Positions 28,824 through 37,720 of a stretch of 64,000 nt of DNA are shown one piece after another. The first letter of the stretch is position 1. Every line of letters starts with the position of its first letter. The DNA is from Nannocystis sp. (GTDB lineage Bacteria > Myxococcota_A > Polyangia > Nannocystales > Nannocystaceae), in assembly GCA_016712315.1 (NCBI GenBank), contig JADJRG010000022.1, positions 620,001-684,000 of the forward strand, in the 5' to 3' direction. A program made the translations under genes and the position numbers. The notes under the pieces are model-generated. The model did no database searches and had not been told where the DNA came from. It worked only from the letters and a program-made list of their open reading frames with translations.

Positions 28824-31800
28824 CGCCCCCGCGCCAGCCGGGTCGCCCAAGCCTTGATCGCCCCGCGCAGGTCGTCGAAGTACGTGTACGAGATCGGCAC
28901 CACCACCAGCGTCAGCACCGTCGCCGCGATCATGCCGCCCACCAGCGTCTTCCCGAAGGGCCCGTAGTTCAGCCCCTCGCCGGTCGGCTGGGTGAACGCC
29001 AGCGGCATCATCCCGCCCACCGTCGTCAGCGCCGTCATCATGATCGGCCGGAAGCGCTGCATGCCTGCTTGCACGATCGCCTCGGAGCGCGTCATCCCGT
29101 ACGCCCGCGCGCTGTTGATAAAATCCACCAGCACGATCCCGTTGTTCACCACCACCCCAAGCAGCAGCAGCACCCCGATCACCGCCAGCGAGTCCACCGG
29201 CGAGCCTGTGAACATCAAGAACCACCACACCCCGATGAACGACAGCGGGATCGACGGCAGCACGCTCAGCGGCAGCACGAACGACTCGAACAGGAAGCCC
29301 ATCAGCAGGAAGATAAAGACCGTCGACAGCGCCGCCGCGCCGATCAGGTCGCGCTGCAGGCTCTCGTTCTCGCGCGCCTCGTGGTCCGCGTCGAACGAGA
29401 TCCCGCTCGGGAGCTGATAGCCGTCGATAAAGCGGCGCAGCCGCGCCGTCGTCGCCTCGCGCCCCTCTTCATCGAGCTCCAGCCGCAGCAGCGCTGCCAC
29501 CCGCTTGTTGTTGCGGACCAGCGCCGTCTCGCCTTTTTGGATCACCGCCTCTGTGAGCACCCGGATCGGCACCGTCCCGCCCGACTGGTTCGGCACCTTG
29601 AACTCGCGCAGCTGCGTGAGCTGCTCGCGGTCCTCTTTGCGATAGCGGATCCGCACGTTGATCTCCCGGTCCTCCTCGTCCGAGCGGTACCTCGGCAAGA
29701 GCTGCCCGCGGATCGCGTACGCCACCGTATTCGCGACCAGCCCCGCCGAGATCCCGAAGCGTTCGCTCATCGTCCGGTCGATCGCCAGCGCCAGCTCATC
29801 GCGCCGCATCGTGTCGTTGCCGCGCCCCGACACCCCGATCACCCCCTCGAGCCTCGTCATCGCCGCCGTCAGGTCGTCCTTCGCCGCCTGCACCGACGCG
29901 TGATCGTCCCCGAACAGCGACACCACGAACGTCGCGTCTTTGCCGCCGTCGCTGCCGGCGAAGCGCGCCTCTTTTTGCCAGCCCGGCCGCGTCGGCAGCA
30001 TGTCGAAGACCTTCTTGCGCGTCTCGCTGAACGGCGGCTCCCCCGGCCGCTGCTTATTAAAGAAGACCTGCACCTGGCCGAAGGTCGGCTCATGGCCGAT
30101 GTACTGGCCGCTGATGTTGAACTCCTCCGCGTGCGCCGCCAGCGTCGCCTCCACCTCGCGGAAGAACTCTGCCGCCTCCTCCGGCGTCGTCTCGCCCGGC
30201 ATCGAGTAATACGTCCAAAAATTCCGCGCCCCCATGCTCTCGCCCTGGCTGAACGGCACCTGCTGCATCGGCACCGCCACCGTCGCCGCCATCGCCAGGA
30301 TCGAGCAGAACACCACGTCGAAGCGGCGCCCCAGCGCCCACCGCAGCCCCCGCGCGTACAGCGAATTCAGCCTGCCCAGCGTCAGCTCATACGCGCGCCC
30401 CAGCGCCCGCTTCCACGCCGCGTCGACCGCCAGCAGCGCCCGCAGCCACCGTGAGCGCGAGCGCGGCCGGATCTCCCCGAACGCCACCGCGGAGGCCATC
30501 GGCACCAGCACCAGCGCCACGAACAGGCTCGCCAGCAGCGACACGCACACCGGGGTCACCATCCGGATCATGAAGAACTGCGTCGGTCCCGAGGTCAGCA
30601 GCGCCGCCGGCGCGAACACCACCATCGTCGTCAGCGTCGCCAGCGTGATCGGCAGCGCCACCTCACCCGCCCCGTGCAGCGCCGCCGCGTAGGGTCCGAC
30701 CCCACGCACCCGATAGCGCTCGATGTTCTCCGCCACCACCACCGAGTTATCGACCACCAGGCCGATGCAGATCATCAGCCCCAGCAGCGACACCAAGTTC
30801 ACCGACTGCCCGAGGAAGTACATCACCGGCAGCGCCAGGAAGATCGACAGCGGGATCGATCCCGCGATGATCAGCGTCAGCCGCAGCCGCCGCAGGAACA
30901 CCAGCAGCACCACCAGCGCCAGCACCCCGCCTTGCATGCCGCTGTCCACCACCTGCTGCAGGCTGAAGCGGATCGTGTCCCCCTGCATGAAGATCGGCTC
31001 GACCTTGAACCCGCCCAAGATCGCCGACCCAGCCGCCTCATCGACCGCCGCGCGGATCTTGTCGCACACCTCCACCGTGTTCGCCTGCGACTCCTTCAGC
31101 ACGAACATCACCATCGAAGGCCGTCCGTTGAATCGATCCACCCGGTCGCTCTCCGGCGCCTCATAGACGATCGTCGCGATGTCGCGCAGCCGCAGGTCCT
31201 TCGGCCCTACCACCACCTTCGCCAGCTCCTCCACCGTCTGGTACGTCGCCAGCGAGCGCAGCACGAAGCGCCCCGATGGCTCCCGGATCTCCCCGGACGC
31301 CAAGTTAAAGCTCGACTGCCCTAGCCGCTGCGCGATCTGGAAGATGTTCAGCCCCGCCGCCTCTGCCAGCGAGCGGTCCACCTCGATCCTGATCTCGCGG
31401 TCCTGCTGCCCCCACAGGTTCACCACCCCCACCCCGTCGATCCGCTCCACCGCGCGCACCAAGTGCTTCTGGATCTTCTCCTGCGGGTCGCTGATCCGCT
31501 CGTCCCACGTGATCCCATAGAAGGCCACCGGCAGGCTCGCGCTCGACTGCTTCTGGATGTTCACCCGCTGCACGTCGTCTGGCAGCTCTGGCCGCGCCCG
31601 CGCCACCCGGTCGCGCACCTCCCGATACGCGATGTCCATGTCCGTGTCGCCCTCAAAGACCAGCGACAGGCTCGCCCGATCCGCCCGCGACGTCGCCGAC
31701 AGCTCATCGAGCCCTGGCGTCGTCGACAGCGCCTGCTCCAGCGGCCGCGTGATCCGCTCCTCCACGTCCTGCGCCGTCGCGTTCGAGTACGGCACCTCCA

Positions 31801-31966
31801 CCTGCATAAACGGCGCGGAGAAGCCCGACGGGATCAGCTCGAGCGGGATGTTCACCAGCGCCACGATCCCCAGCACCACCGCGCTGAGCAGCACCATCAG
31901 CATCGTCACCGGCCGCGCCAGCGACGTGCGCACGAGCGAATTATCGCGGATCGGCAGCTCCTTCAC
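28820..31966 (-). CDS. RND efflux permease, second of a pair
   Basis: 1048 residues, full RND length. Canonical start (RPVTMLMVLLSAVVLGIVAL), porter domains and C-terminal half with DSLAVIGVLLLLGVVVNNGIVLVDFIN. In TM4 the motif is GLVVDNSVVVAEN, so the second Asp of the usual DD pair is Asn (Asp about 406, Asn about 407). It starts with GTG overlapping the stop of the preceding RND gene (GTGA) and is last in the adaptor-RND-RND operon. The two pumps may form a mixed trimer as MdtB/MdtC do. No TolC gene is in this operon. Confidence 0.93.
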   Translation of the reverse strand: MKELPIRDNSLVRTSLARPVTMLMVLLSAVVLGIVALVNIPLELIPSGFSAPFMQVEVPYSNATAQDVEERITRPLEQALSTTPGLDELSATSRADRASLSLVFEGDTDMDIAYREVRDRVARARPELPDDVQRVNIQKQSSASLPVAFYGITWDERISDPQEKIQKHLVRAVERIDGVGVVNLWGQQDREIRIEVDRSLAEAAGLNIFQIAQRLGQSSFNLASGEIREPSGRFVLRSLATYQTVEELAKVVVGPKDLRLRDIATIVYEAPESDRVDRFNGRPSMVMFVLKESQANTVEVCDKIRAAVDEAAGSAILGGFKVEPIFMQGDTIRFSLQQVVDSGMQGGVLALVVLLVFLRRLRLTLIIAGSIPLSIFLALPVMYFLGQSVNLVSLLGLMICIGLVVDNSVVVAENIERYRVRGVGPYAAALHGAGEVALPITLATLTTMVVFAPAALLTSGPTQFFMIRMVTPVCVSLLASLFVALVLVPMASAVAFGEIRPRSRSRWLRALLAVDAAWKRALGRAYELTLGRLNSLYARGLRWALGRRFDVVFCSILAMAATVAVPMQQVPFSQGESMGARNFWTYYSMPGETTPEEAAEFFREVEATLAAHAEEFNISGQYIGHEPTFGQVQVFFNKQRPGEPPFSETRKKVFDMLPTRPGWQKEARFAGSDGGKDATFVVSLFGDDHASVQAAKDDLTAAMTRLEGVIGVSGRGNDTMRRDELALAIDRTMSERFGISAGLVANTVAYAIRGQLLPRYRSDEEDREINVRIRYRKEDREQLTQLREFKVPNQSGGTVPIRVLTEAVIQKGETALVRNNKRVAALLRLELDEEGREATTARLRRFIDGYQLPSGISFDADHEARENESLQRDLIGAAALSTVFIFLLMGFLFESFVLPLSVLPSIPLSFIGVWWFLMFTGSPVDSLAVIGVLLLLGVVVNNGIVLVDFINSARAYGMTRSEAIVQAGMQRFRPIMMTALTTVGGMMPLAFTQPTGEGLNYGPFGKTLVGGMIAATVLTLVVVPISYTYFDDLRGAIKAWATRLARGR

Positions 31967-34900
31967 CCCTCCACCTCTCCCTCGCTCTGGCCCACCAGCA
32001 GCGCCGCCTCTGGCGCCAACATCGCGTGATCGAGCGCCGCGATCTCGCGCTCTAGCGCGTCGGCGGGCGCCTCCCGCGGCTTCGCGCCGAAGAGCCGGTC
32101 CACCCCCGCGTAGATCGTCGGGATCACGACCAGCGTCAACACCGTCGAGAACGAGAGCCCCGCGATCACCGTGATCGCCATCGGCGTCCGGATCTCCGAC
32201 CCGTCCCCGAGCCCCAGCGCCATCGGCAGCAGCCCCAGCACCGTCGTCAGCGTCGTCATCAGGATCGGCCGCAGCCGCACCCGCCCCGCGATCGCCAGCG
32301 CCTCCTCCGTGCTGTGGCCGCGCGCCTTGAGCTGCCCCGCGTAGTCCACCAGCACGATCGCGTTATTCACCACGATCCCCGCCAGCAAGATCCCGCCGAG
32401 GAACACCAAGATCGACGCCGGGATGTCCAGCAAGATCAGCGTCGCCACCACCCCCACCGCCGCCAGCGGGATCGTCACCAGGATGATCAGCGGGTAGACG
32501 AGGCTCTCGAACTGCGACGCCATGATCACGTAGACCAAGAAGATCGACAGCCCCAGCGCCAGGTACAGCGACGACTGCGAGGTCTCCAGCTCCTTCGACT
32601 GGCCCGTCACCGCCGTCGTCACACCTGGCGGCAAGGACAGCTCCGCGAGCGCCGCAGCGATCGCCTCGCTCGCGCTGCCGAGCCCCACCCCCTCGAGGTT
32701 CGCCGTCACCAGCCCCACCCGCTGCTGCCCGATCCGCCGGATCTCGTTCGGACCGCGCCCAAGGGACAGCTCCGCCACCGCTGACAGCGGCACCGGCCGC
32801 GCCCCCGCGGGGTTCACCACCAGCCCGCGCAGCTCCTCGATCGTCGCCTGATTGATGTCCTTGAGGCGCACCCGCACCGGGATCTTCCGGTCCTGGCGGT
32901 TGAACTTCGTCGCCTCGTCGCCCTGCACCTTGTCGCGGATCAGCTCCGCCACCGCCCGGATATCCAGCCCGTAGCGGGCCAGCGCGTCGCGGTTGTAGAC
33001 GATCTGCACCTCCGGAGATCCGGGCAAGATCGACGACTTCACGTCACGCAGCCCCGGGATCGACGCCAACCGCCCGCTCACCTGCGCGGTCGCCTCGGCC
33101 AGCGCCTCCAGCTCATAGCCGCGCACCTCCACCTCCACCGGCTTCGTGAACGAGAAGAGCACCGGGCGGTTCACCGTCACCGTCGCGTCCGGGATCTGCG
33201 TCAGCAGCGGCCGCACCTGCGCCAGCGCCTCGCTCTCCGCCGTCACCGGATCGATCTTCGTCTTCGTCGCCGCCTCGCTCGGCGCGGCGACCTCCGCCGT
33301 CTTGGCCGCGTCCGCTCGCGCCCGCGTCTTCTGCGAGTCCAGCGTCATCCGCAGCCGCGCCGTATGCTCGCCGCGCTCCCCCGACTCCTCGCTGTCGCGC
33401 TCGCTGCCGATCGTCGTCACCAGCGTGCGCAGGTGCGGCGTCTCGCGGGTGAGCAGGCGCTCGATCGGCGCCATCGTCGAGTCTGTGATCGGCAGCGGCG
33501 TGCCGACCGGCAGGCTCACCTCCGCCGTGAACTCGCCCTGGTGCAGCTCTGGGATCAGCTCCGAGTCCAGCAGCGGCAGCGCCCACACCGTCGCCGCCAG
33601 CATGCCCGCCATCAGCCCGTACACGACCACCCAATTCGCGAGCGCCGCCCGGATCACCCGCGGGTACGCCGCCTCGAGCAATTGCAGGAGCTGGTCGAAG
33701 AGCCACAAGATCGGCCGCAGCAGCGTCCCCAAGACCAGCCCGCCGACCACATACGCCGCCCCGCCCACGACCAGCGCGATCAGCACCGCCAGGGTCGTCC
33801 CCACCTTACCCAGCAGATCCAGGATCAAGTGCAGCGCGAAGCGCACCAGCAGGTAGGCCAGCGGCGCCACCAGCAGCAGCTTCCAGCCCAGGCCCTTGAG
33901 GTCGCGGACCAGCTCGCTCACCGATCCCCAGCGGCCCCACGTCGCCTTGATCCCCTGGGCCAGCCGCCGCCCGCGCCCGCCGATCGCCTCGTCCGCCAGC
34001 CCTTGACGCGACGCCAACATCGGGATGAAGAACAGCGCCACCGCCAGCGACGCCAGCAGCGAGAAGACCACCGTCAGCCCCAGATCGCCGAACATCTGCC
34101 CCGCGATCCCTTCGACAAAGACCATCGGGAAGAACACCGCGATCGTCGTCAACGTCGACGCGATCACCGCCGAGCCCACCTCGCTCACCCCGCGGATCGT
34201 CCCCGAGATCAGGTCATCGCCCTCCTCGCGGCAGCGGTGGATCGACTCCAGCACCACGATCGAGTTGTCGACCAACATGCCGATCCCCAGCGCCAGGCCG
34301 CCCAGCGACATGATGTTCAGCGACACCCCCGCCAGGTTCAGCGGCGCGAAGGTGCACAGCACCGAGATCGGGATCGACACCGCCACGATCACCGTGGTCT
34401 TGAAGTCCCGCAGGAACAAGAACAGCACCAGCACCGCCAGCACCCCGCCGGTGAGCGCGGTGTCGCGCACCTCGTCGATGCTCGACTCGATGAACAGCGA
34501 GCGGTCCGAGATCAGCCGCAGCTCCGCGCCTGACTCTTTGAGCAGGCGAGGCCCGAGCTGCTCGTCGATCCGCGCGGTCACCCGCTGCGCCATGTCGACG
34601 ATGTTCGCGTCCGCCTCCTTGTACACCTCGATCTCGACCGCCTCGCGGCCGTTCACCCGCGTGATCACGTCGCGATCCTTGTAGCCGGAGACCACCGTCG
34701 CGAGCTGGCGCAGCTTCACGTCGATCCCCCCGCGCGACACCACCACCAGATCTCGGATATCCTCCAGATCGCGGAATTCGTTCACCGTGCGCACCAAGTA
34801 GCGGGTGCGCCCGTCCAGCATCGAGCCGCCGGCCAGGTTGATGTTCTCCGCCTTCAGGCGGCTCTTCACCGCGTCGATCCCCACCCCCGTGCGGCGCAGC

Positions 34901-35559
34901 TCGTCCTCATCGAGCAGCACCTGCACCTCCTCCTCCAGCCCGCCCTTGATCTTCACCGCCGCCACCCCTTCGAGCGGCTCCAGCAGCCGGCGCACGTCGC
35001 GATCCGCGAGCCGACGCAGCCGCTTCAGCCCCGGGATCCCGACAAATTCCGCCCCTTCGCCGCTCAGGCTCAGCGTCAGCACCGGGTCCAGCGTCGGGTC
35101 GTAGCGCAGGATCAGCGGCTGCTTCACCTCTGTCGGCAGCACCGGCTTGATCGCGTCCAACTTCTCCAGGACGTCTTGGTTCGCGTCGTCCATGTTCGTG
35201 TCCCAGGTGAACTCCAGGACCACGTCGGAGTAGCCGCCGCGCGACACGCTGGTGATCCGGGTCAGCCCCGTCACCACCCCCAAGATCTCCTCCATCGGCC
35301 GCGAGACGTTGTTCTCGACCTCTGCCGGCGCCGCCCCTGGATACTCTGTCCGCACGGTCAGCCGCGGGTACGAGATGTCGGGCATCAGGTTCAGCGGCAG
35401 CATGCGCGCGCTGAAGGCCCCGAAGACGATCACCGCCAAGAACACCATCAGCACCGCGACCGGCCGCGTCGTGGTGAAGCGGAAGCGGGCCATCGCCGCC
35501 TCACGAGCGCTGGACAGCGGCGCTGTGCGCGGGGCGGGCGGGGCCTTACTCATCGTCAC
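31963..35559 (-). CDS. RND efflux permease, first of a pair, with extra membrane segment
   Basis: 1198 residues, about 150 longer than usual. TM4 reads GIGMLVDNSIVVLES (Asp about 431, Asn 432), again D-N and not D-D. Between the first-half helices and the second half there is an insertion (about 525-630) with two extra hydrophobic stretches (LLLVAPLAYLLVRFALHLIL and LAVLIALVVGGAAYVVGGLV). A second, charged insertion rich in Lys/Ala/Glu lies in the periplasmic loop (about 710-775). The GTG start overlaps the adaptor stop; an ATG two codons in is an alternative. It should pump together with, or beside, the following RND protein. Confidence 0.92.
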   Translation of the reverse strand: MTMSKAPPAPRTAPLSSAREAAMARFRFTTTRPVAVLMVFLAVIVFGAFSARMLPLNLMPDISYPRLTVRTEYPGAAPAEVENNVSRPMEEILGVVTGLTRITSVSRGGYSDVVLEFTWDTNMDDANQDVLEKLDAIKPVLPTEVKQPLILRYDPTLDPVLTLSLSGEGAEFVGIPGLKRLRRLADRDVRRLLEPLEGVAAVKIKGGLEEEVQVLLDEDELRRTGVGIDAVKSRLKAENINLAGGSMLDGRTRYLVRTVNEFRDLEDIRDLVVVSRGGIDVKLRQLATVVSGYKDRDVITRVNGREAVEIEVYKEADANIVDMAQRVTARIDEQLGPRLLKESGAELRLISDRSLFIESSIDEVRDTALTGGVLAVLVLFLFLRDFKTTVIVAVSIPISVLCTFAPLNLAGVSLNIMSLGGLALGIGMLVDNSIVVLESIHRCREEGDDLISGTIRGVSEVGSAVIASTLTTIAVFFPMVFVEGIAGQMFGDLGLTVVFSLLASLAVALFFIPMLASRQGLADEAIGGRGRRLAQGIKATWGRWGSVSELVRDLKGLGWKLLLVAPLAYLLVRFALHLILDLLGKVGTTLAVLIALVVGGAAYVVGGLVLGTLLRPILWLFDQLLQLLEAAYPRVIRAALANWVVVYGLMAGMLAATVWALPLLDSELIPELHQGEFTAEVSLPVGTPLPITDSTMAPIERLLTRETPHLRTLVTTIGSERDSEESGERGEHTARLRMTLDSQKTRARADAAKTAEVAAPSEAATKTKIDPVTAESEALAQVRPLLTQIPDATVTVNRPVLFSFTKPVEVEVRGYELEALAEATAQVSGRLASIPGLRDVKSSILPGSPEVQIVYNRDALARYGLDIRAVAELIRDKVQGDEATKFNRQDRKIPVRVRLKDINQATIEELRGLVVNPAGARPVPLSAVAELSLGRGPNEIRRIGQQRVGLVTANLEGVGLGSASEAIAAALAELSLPPGVTTAVTGQSKELETSQSSLYLALGLSIFLVYVIMASQFESLVYPLIILVTIPLAAVGVVATLILLDIPASILVFLGGILLAGIVVNNAIVLVDYAGQLKARGHSTEEALAIAGRVRLRPILMTTLTTVLGLLPMALGLGDGSEIRTPMAITVIAGLSFSTVLTLVVIPTIYAGVDRLFGAKPREAPADALEREIAALDHAMLAPEAALLVGQSEGEVEG
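32625..32640. repeat. Copy of the dispersed 16-bp palindromic motif
   Basis: CTGGCGGCAAGGACAG, preceded by CAC, within the first RND gene. On the coding strand it reads CTGTCCTTG and ends CCAGGT. Confidence 0.35.
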
Positions 35560-36761
35560 TCTCCCTTGCTCTGCTCGCGAGCCTTCTCGAGCTTCTCGCG
35601 CCCCTCGCTCGCCGCTTGGTCGGCCTTATCGGCCGCCGCGGCCTCCGCGAGCGAGCGCCCTTGCGCGTCGACCCTCGCGATCTTCGCGTTGTCCTTCAGG
35701 CCAGCCTGCCCCGCGAGGATGATCTCAGCCCCCACAGCGGGCCCCTCGCGCACCTCGACCTGCACGCTGTCTTGCAGGCCCAACGTCACCTTCACCTTAC
35801 GCGCGCGATCGCCCTCGATCACGAAGACAAACGACTGCTCCTCGTCGTGGACCACCGCCGCCTTGGGGATCACCGGGATCCCTTGGCGCTCCTCGGTCAC
35901 CAGCGTGACCTCCGCGTACATCCCCGGGAGGAACCCCGTCGGCCCCGCGATCTCCCGCGGCAGCGAGATCGTCACCTTCACCGTGCCGGTCGACGCGTCG
36001 ACCACCGGCGCGATCCGCTCGACCACACCGGCGCCTCGCCGCCCTTGCGCCGCCTTACCCACCACCGTCGCGACCTGCCCGACCCGGATCTGATCCAGCT
36101 CCTTCTCAGGCACGTACACCCGCGCCACCAGGCTGTCGAAGTCGACGATCGTCAGGATCTGCGCCCCGTTCGCCACGAAGCCGCCCTCCGCGACCATGCG
36201 CTGCGTGATCGTCCCGGTGAAGGGCGCGACGATGTTCGTGTTGCGGACCTCGCGGTTGCGATCGCGCACGTCTAGCCGCGCCATCTCCAGCGAGTTCCGC
36301 GCGCGGTCGCGCTCTTCTTTGCCGATCACCCGATCCGCGAAGAGCTGCTCCGCCCGCGCGAAGTCCTCCTCAGCCTTCGCCAGCGACGTGCTCGCCCGCA
36401 CCAGCGCGCTCGCCTGCGCGTCGAAGCGGATCCGCGCCAGGCTCTCCCCCTTCTTCACTTTTTGCCCCTCTTGCACCTTCAAGTCGACGATCCGCCCCGT
36501 CGACTCCGCGTGGATCGTCACCTGGTTCTCCGCCTCGATCGTGCTGGAGACCGAGAGGATCGCCGTGATCGACCCGAGCGCGACCACCCCGGGCACCACC
36601 GGGATCGCCTCCTCCTCCGCCTTCTCCGCCTTCTCGTCCTTCTTCCCGCCGAAACCATCCTTGCCGGCGTTCGCCTGGCAAGCCGCCGCCAGCAGCAACG
36701 AGAAGATCAAGCACAGGGGGCGACCGCGGCGCGCGACGGATGAAAGGCGAGGAGACGGCAT
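35556..36761 (-). CDS. RND efflux adaptor lipoprotein (MFP family)
   Basis: 401 residues from the ATG at 36761; an ATG at 36788 adds nine residues and cannot be excluded. The signal ends SLLLAAAC, a lipobox. After a Lys/Glu/Gly-rich linker come the barrel-sandwich motif IVDLKVQEGQKVKKGESLARI, a coiled-coil hairpin (about 125-175) and NIVAPFTGTITQRMVAEGGFV, then the membrane-proximal domain with FVFVIEGDRARKVKVTLG. The tail is a highly charged helix (EGREKLEKAREQSKGE). It is the first gene of the adaptor-RND-RND operon, coupled to the first pump by GTGA. Confidence 0.92.
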   Translation of the reverse strand: MPSPRLSSVARRGRPLCLIFSLLLAAACQANAGKDGFGGKKDEKAEKAEEEAIPVVPGVVALGSITAILSVSSTIEAENQVTIHAESTGRIVDLKVQEGQKVKKGESLARIRFDAQASALVRASTSLAKAEEDFARAEQLFADRVIGKEERDRARNSLEMARLDVRDRNREVRNTNIVAPFTGTITQRMVAEGGFVANGAQILTIVDFDSLVARVYVPEKELDQIRVGQVATVVGKAAQGRRGAGVVERIAPVVDASTGTVKVTISLPREIAGPTGFLPGMYAEVTLVTEERQGIPVIPKAAVVHDEEQSFVFVIEGDRARKVKVTLGLQDSVQVEVREGPAVGAEIILAGQAGLKDNAKIARVDAQGRSLAEAAAADKADQAASEGREKLEKAREQSKGE

Positions 36762-36891
36762 GAGGTGGAGGACTCGCGGCCGGGGCATAGCATGGAACGC
36801 CCGGGATCGCTGGGACGGCCGAGCCCCGGCGCGGGCGGCCCTTCGACCGCCGCGACGCCCGAGTAGTTTCAGCCGGTTCGCGCCGTGTCCG

Positions 36892-37674
36892 TCACCGCCC
36901 CAGCAGGATCGTCGCCAGCTCGACGAAACCGGCCCCTTCTGCCTCTGCGCTCACGAATTCTGGCAACGCGGGGAAATACGCGCGTTGGTGCCGCACATCC
37001 GCCGTACCGACTGTCAGCCCGAACCGCCCCCGCGTGAACAGCCCCGCGTCGTTCGGCGCGTCCCCGATCGTCGCCACCCGCGCCGGGTCGATCTCCAGCT
37101 CGGCGACCAGCTGGAGCAGCGCCGCCCCCTTATCTGGGATCGCCTCGGCCAAGTGCACATGAACATTCGACCAGACCAAGTGCACCCCGTGCGCCTCGGC
37201 CGCGGCCCGCAGACGCAGCAGCTCCCCCTCCTCCCGCCCGTCGCGCTCGTACGCGACGTCGCCGAGCCGGCAGAAATCGTCGCCGGTCAGCCGCAGCCCG
37301 GCCTCCATCTCCGCGTTGAGCGCCGCCCCGACCGCCCGAAGCCGCGCCTTATCGGTCGGTCGACCCAGCCACCGCGGCGGTCGATCTGGGATCACCTCGA
37401 GCAGCCCGTTCTCCGCCAGCCCCCGCGCCACCCCTGGCAGGTACCGGCACAGCCCCAGCACCTCGCCGGTCGGCCGCCCGCTCACCGGGATCACCCGGAT
37501 CCCCGCCTCATCCAGGGCGAAGATCGCCGCCATCACCGCCGGATCCAGCTTACCGCGGCGGGTCAGCGTGCCGTCGACGTCGGTCGCGACCAGCGCGATA
37601 TCACGCGCCCTCGCGCCGCCGCGGAGGTCGGCCAGGGGGAGCAGCTCGGGTGTGGGGCAGGGGGGCGCTTGCAT
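36892..37674 (-). CDS. HAD superfamily sugar-phosphatase-like hydrolase
   Basis: 260 residues from the ATG at 37674; a GTG at 37719 would run almost into the divergent kinase gene. All four HAD motifs are present: DVDGTLT (nucleophile Asp), VSGRPTGE (Thr/Ser motif II), a Lys in PDKGAALLQ and GDAPNDAGLF (motif IV). The spacing, with a cap inserted between motifs II and III, fits the C2B (Cof-type/phosphoglycolate phosphatase of archaeal type) group. The substrate is probably a small phosphorylated metabolite; it cannot be specified. It is divergent from the kinase-FHA gene with 46 bases between. Confidence 0.85.
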   Translation of the reverse strand: MQAPPCPTPELLPLADLRGGARARDIALVATDVDGTLTRRGKLDPAVMAAIFALDEAGIRVIPVSGRPTGEVLGLCRYLPGVARGLAENGLLEVIPDRPPRWLGRPTDKARLRAVGAALNAEMEAGLRLTGDDFCRLGDVAYERDGREEGELLRLRAAAEAHGVHLVWSNVHVHLAEAIPDKGAALLQLVAELEIDPARVATIGDAPNDAGLFTRGRFGLTVGTADVRHQRAYFPALPEFVSAEAEGAGFVELATILLGR

Positions 37675-37720
37675 GCTGCGTCGTGCTCGTTTGGTGGTAG
37701 GGTGCGCATCGGCAACCACG

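Noticed and set aside
28562..30454. 630-codon open frame on the plus strand
   Set aside because: Antisense of the RND permease, Arg/His/Pro-rich, and overlaps the real Abi-like gene out of frame.
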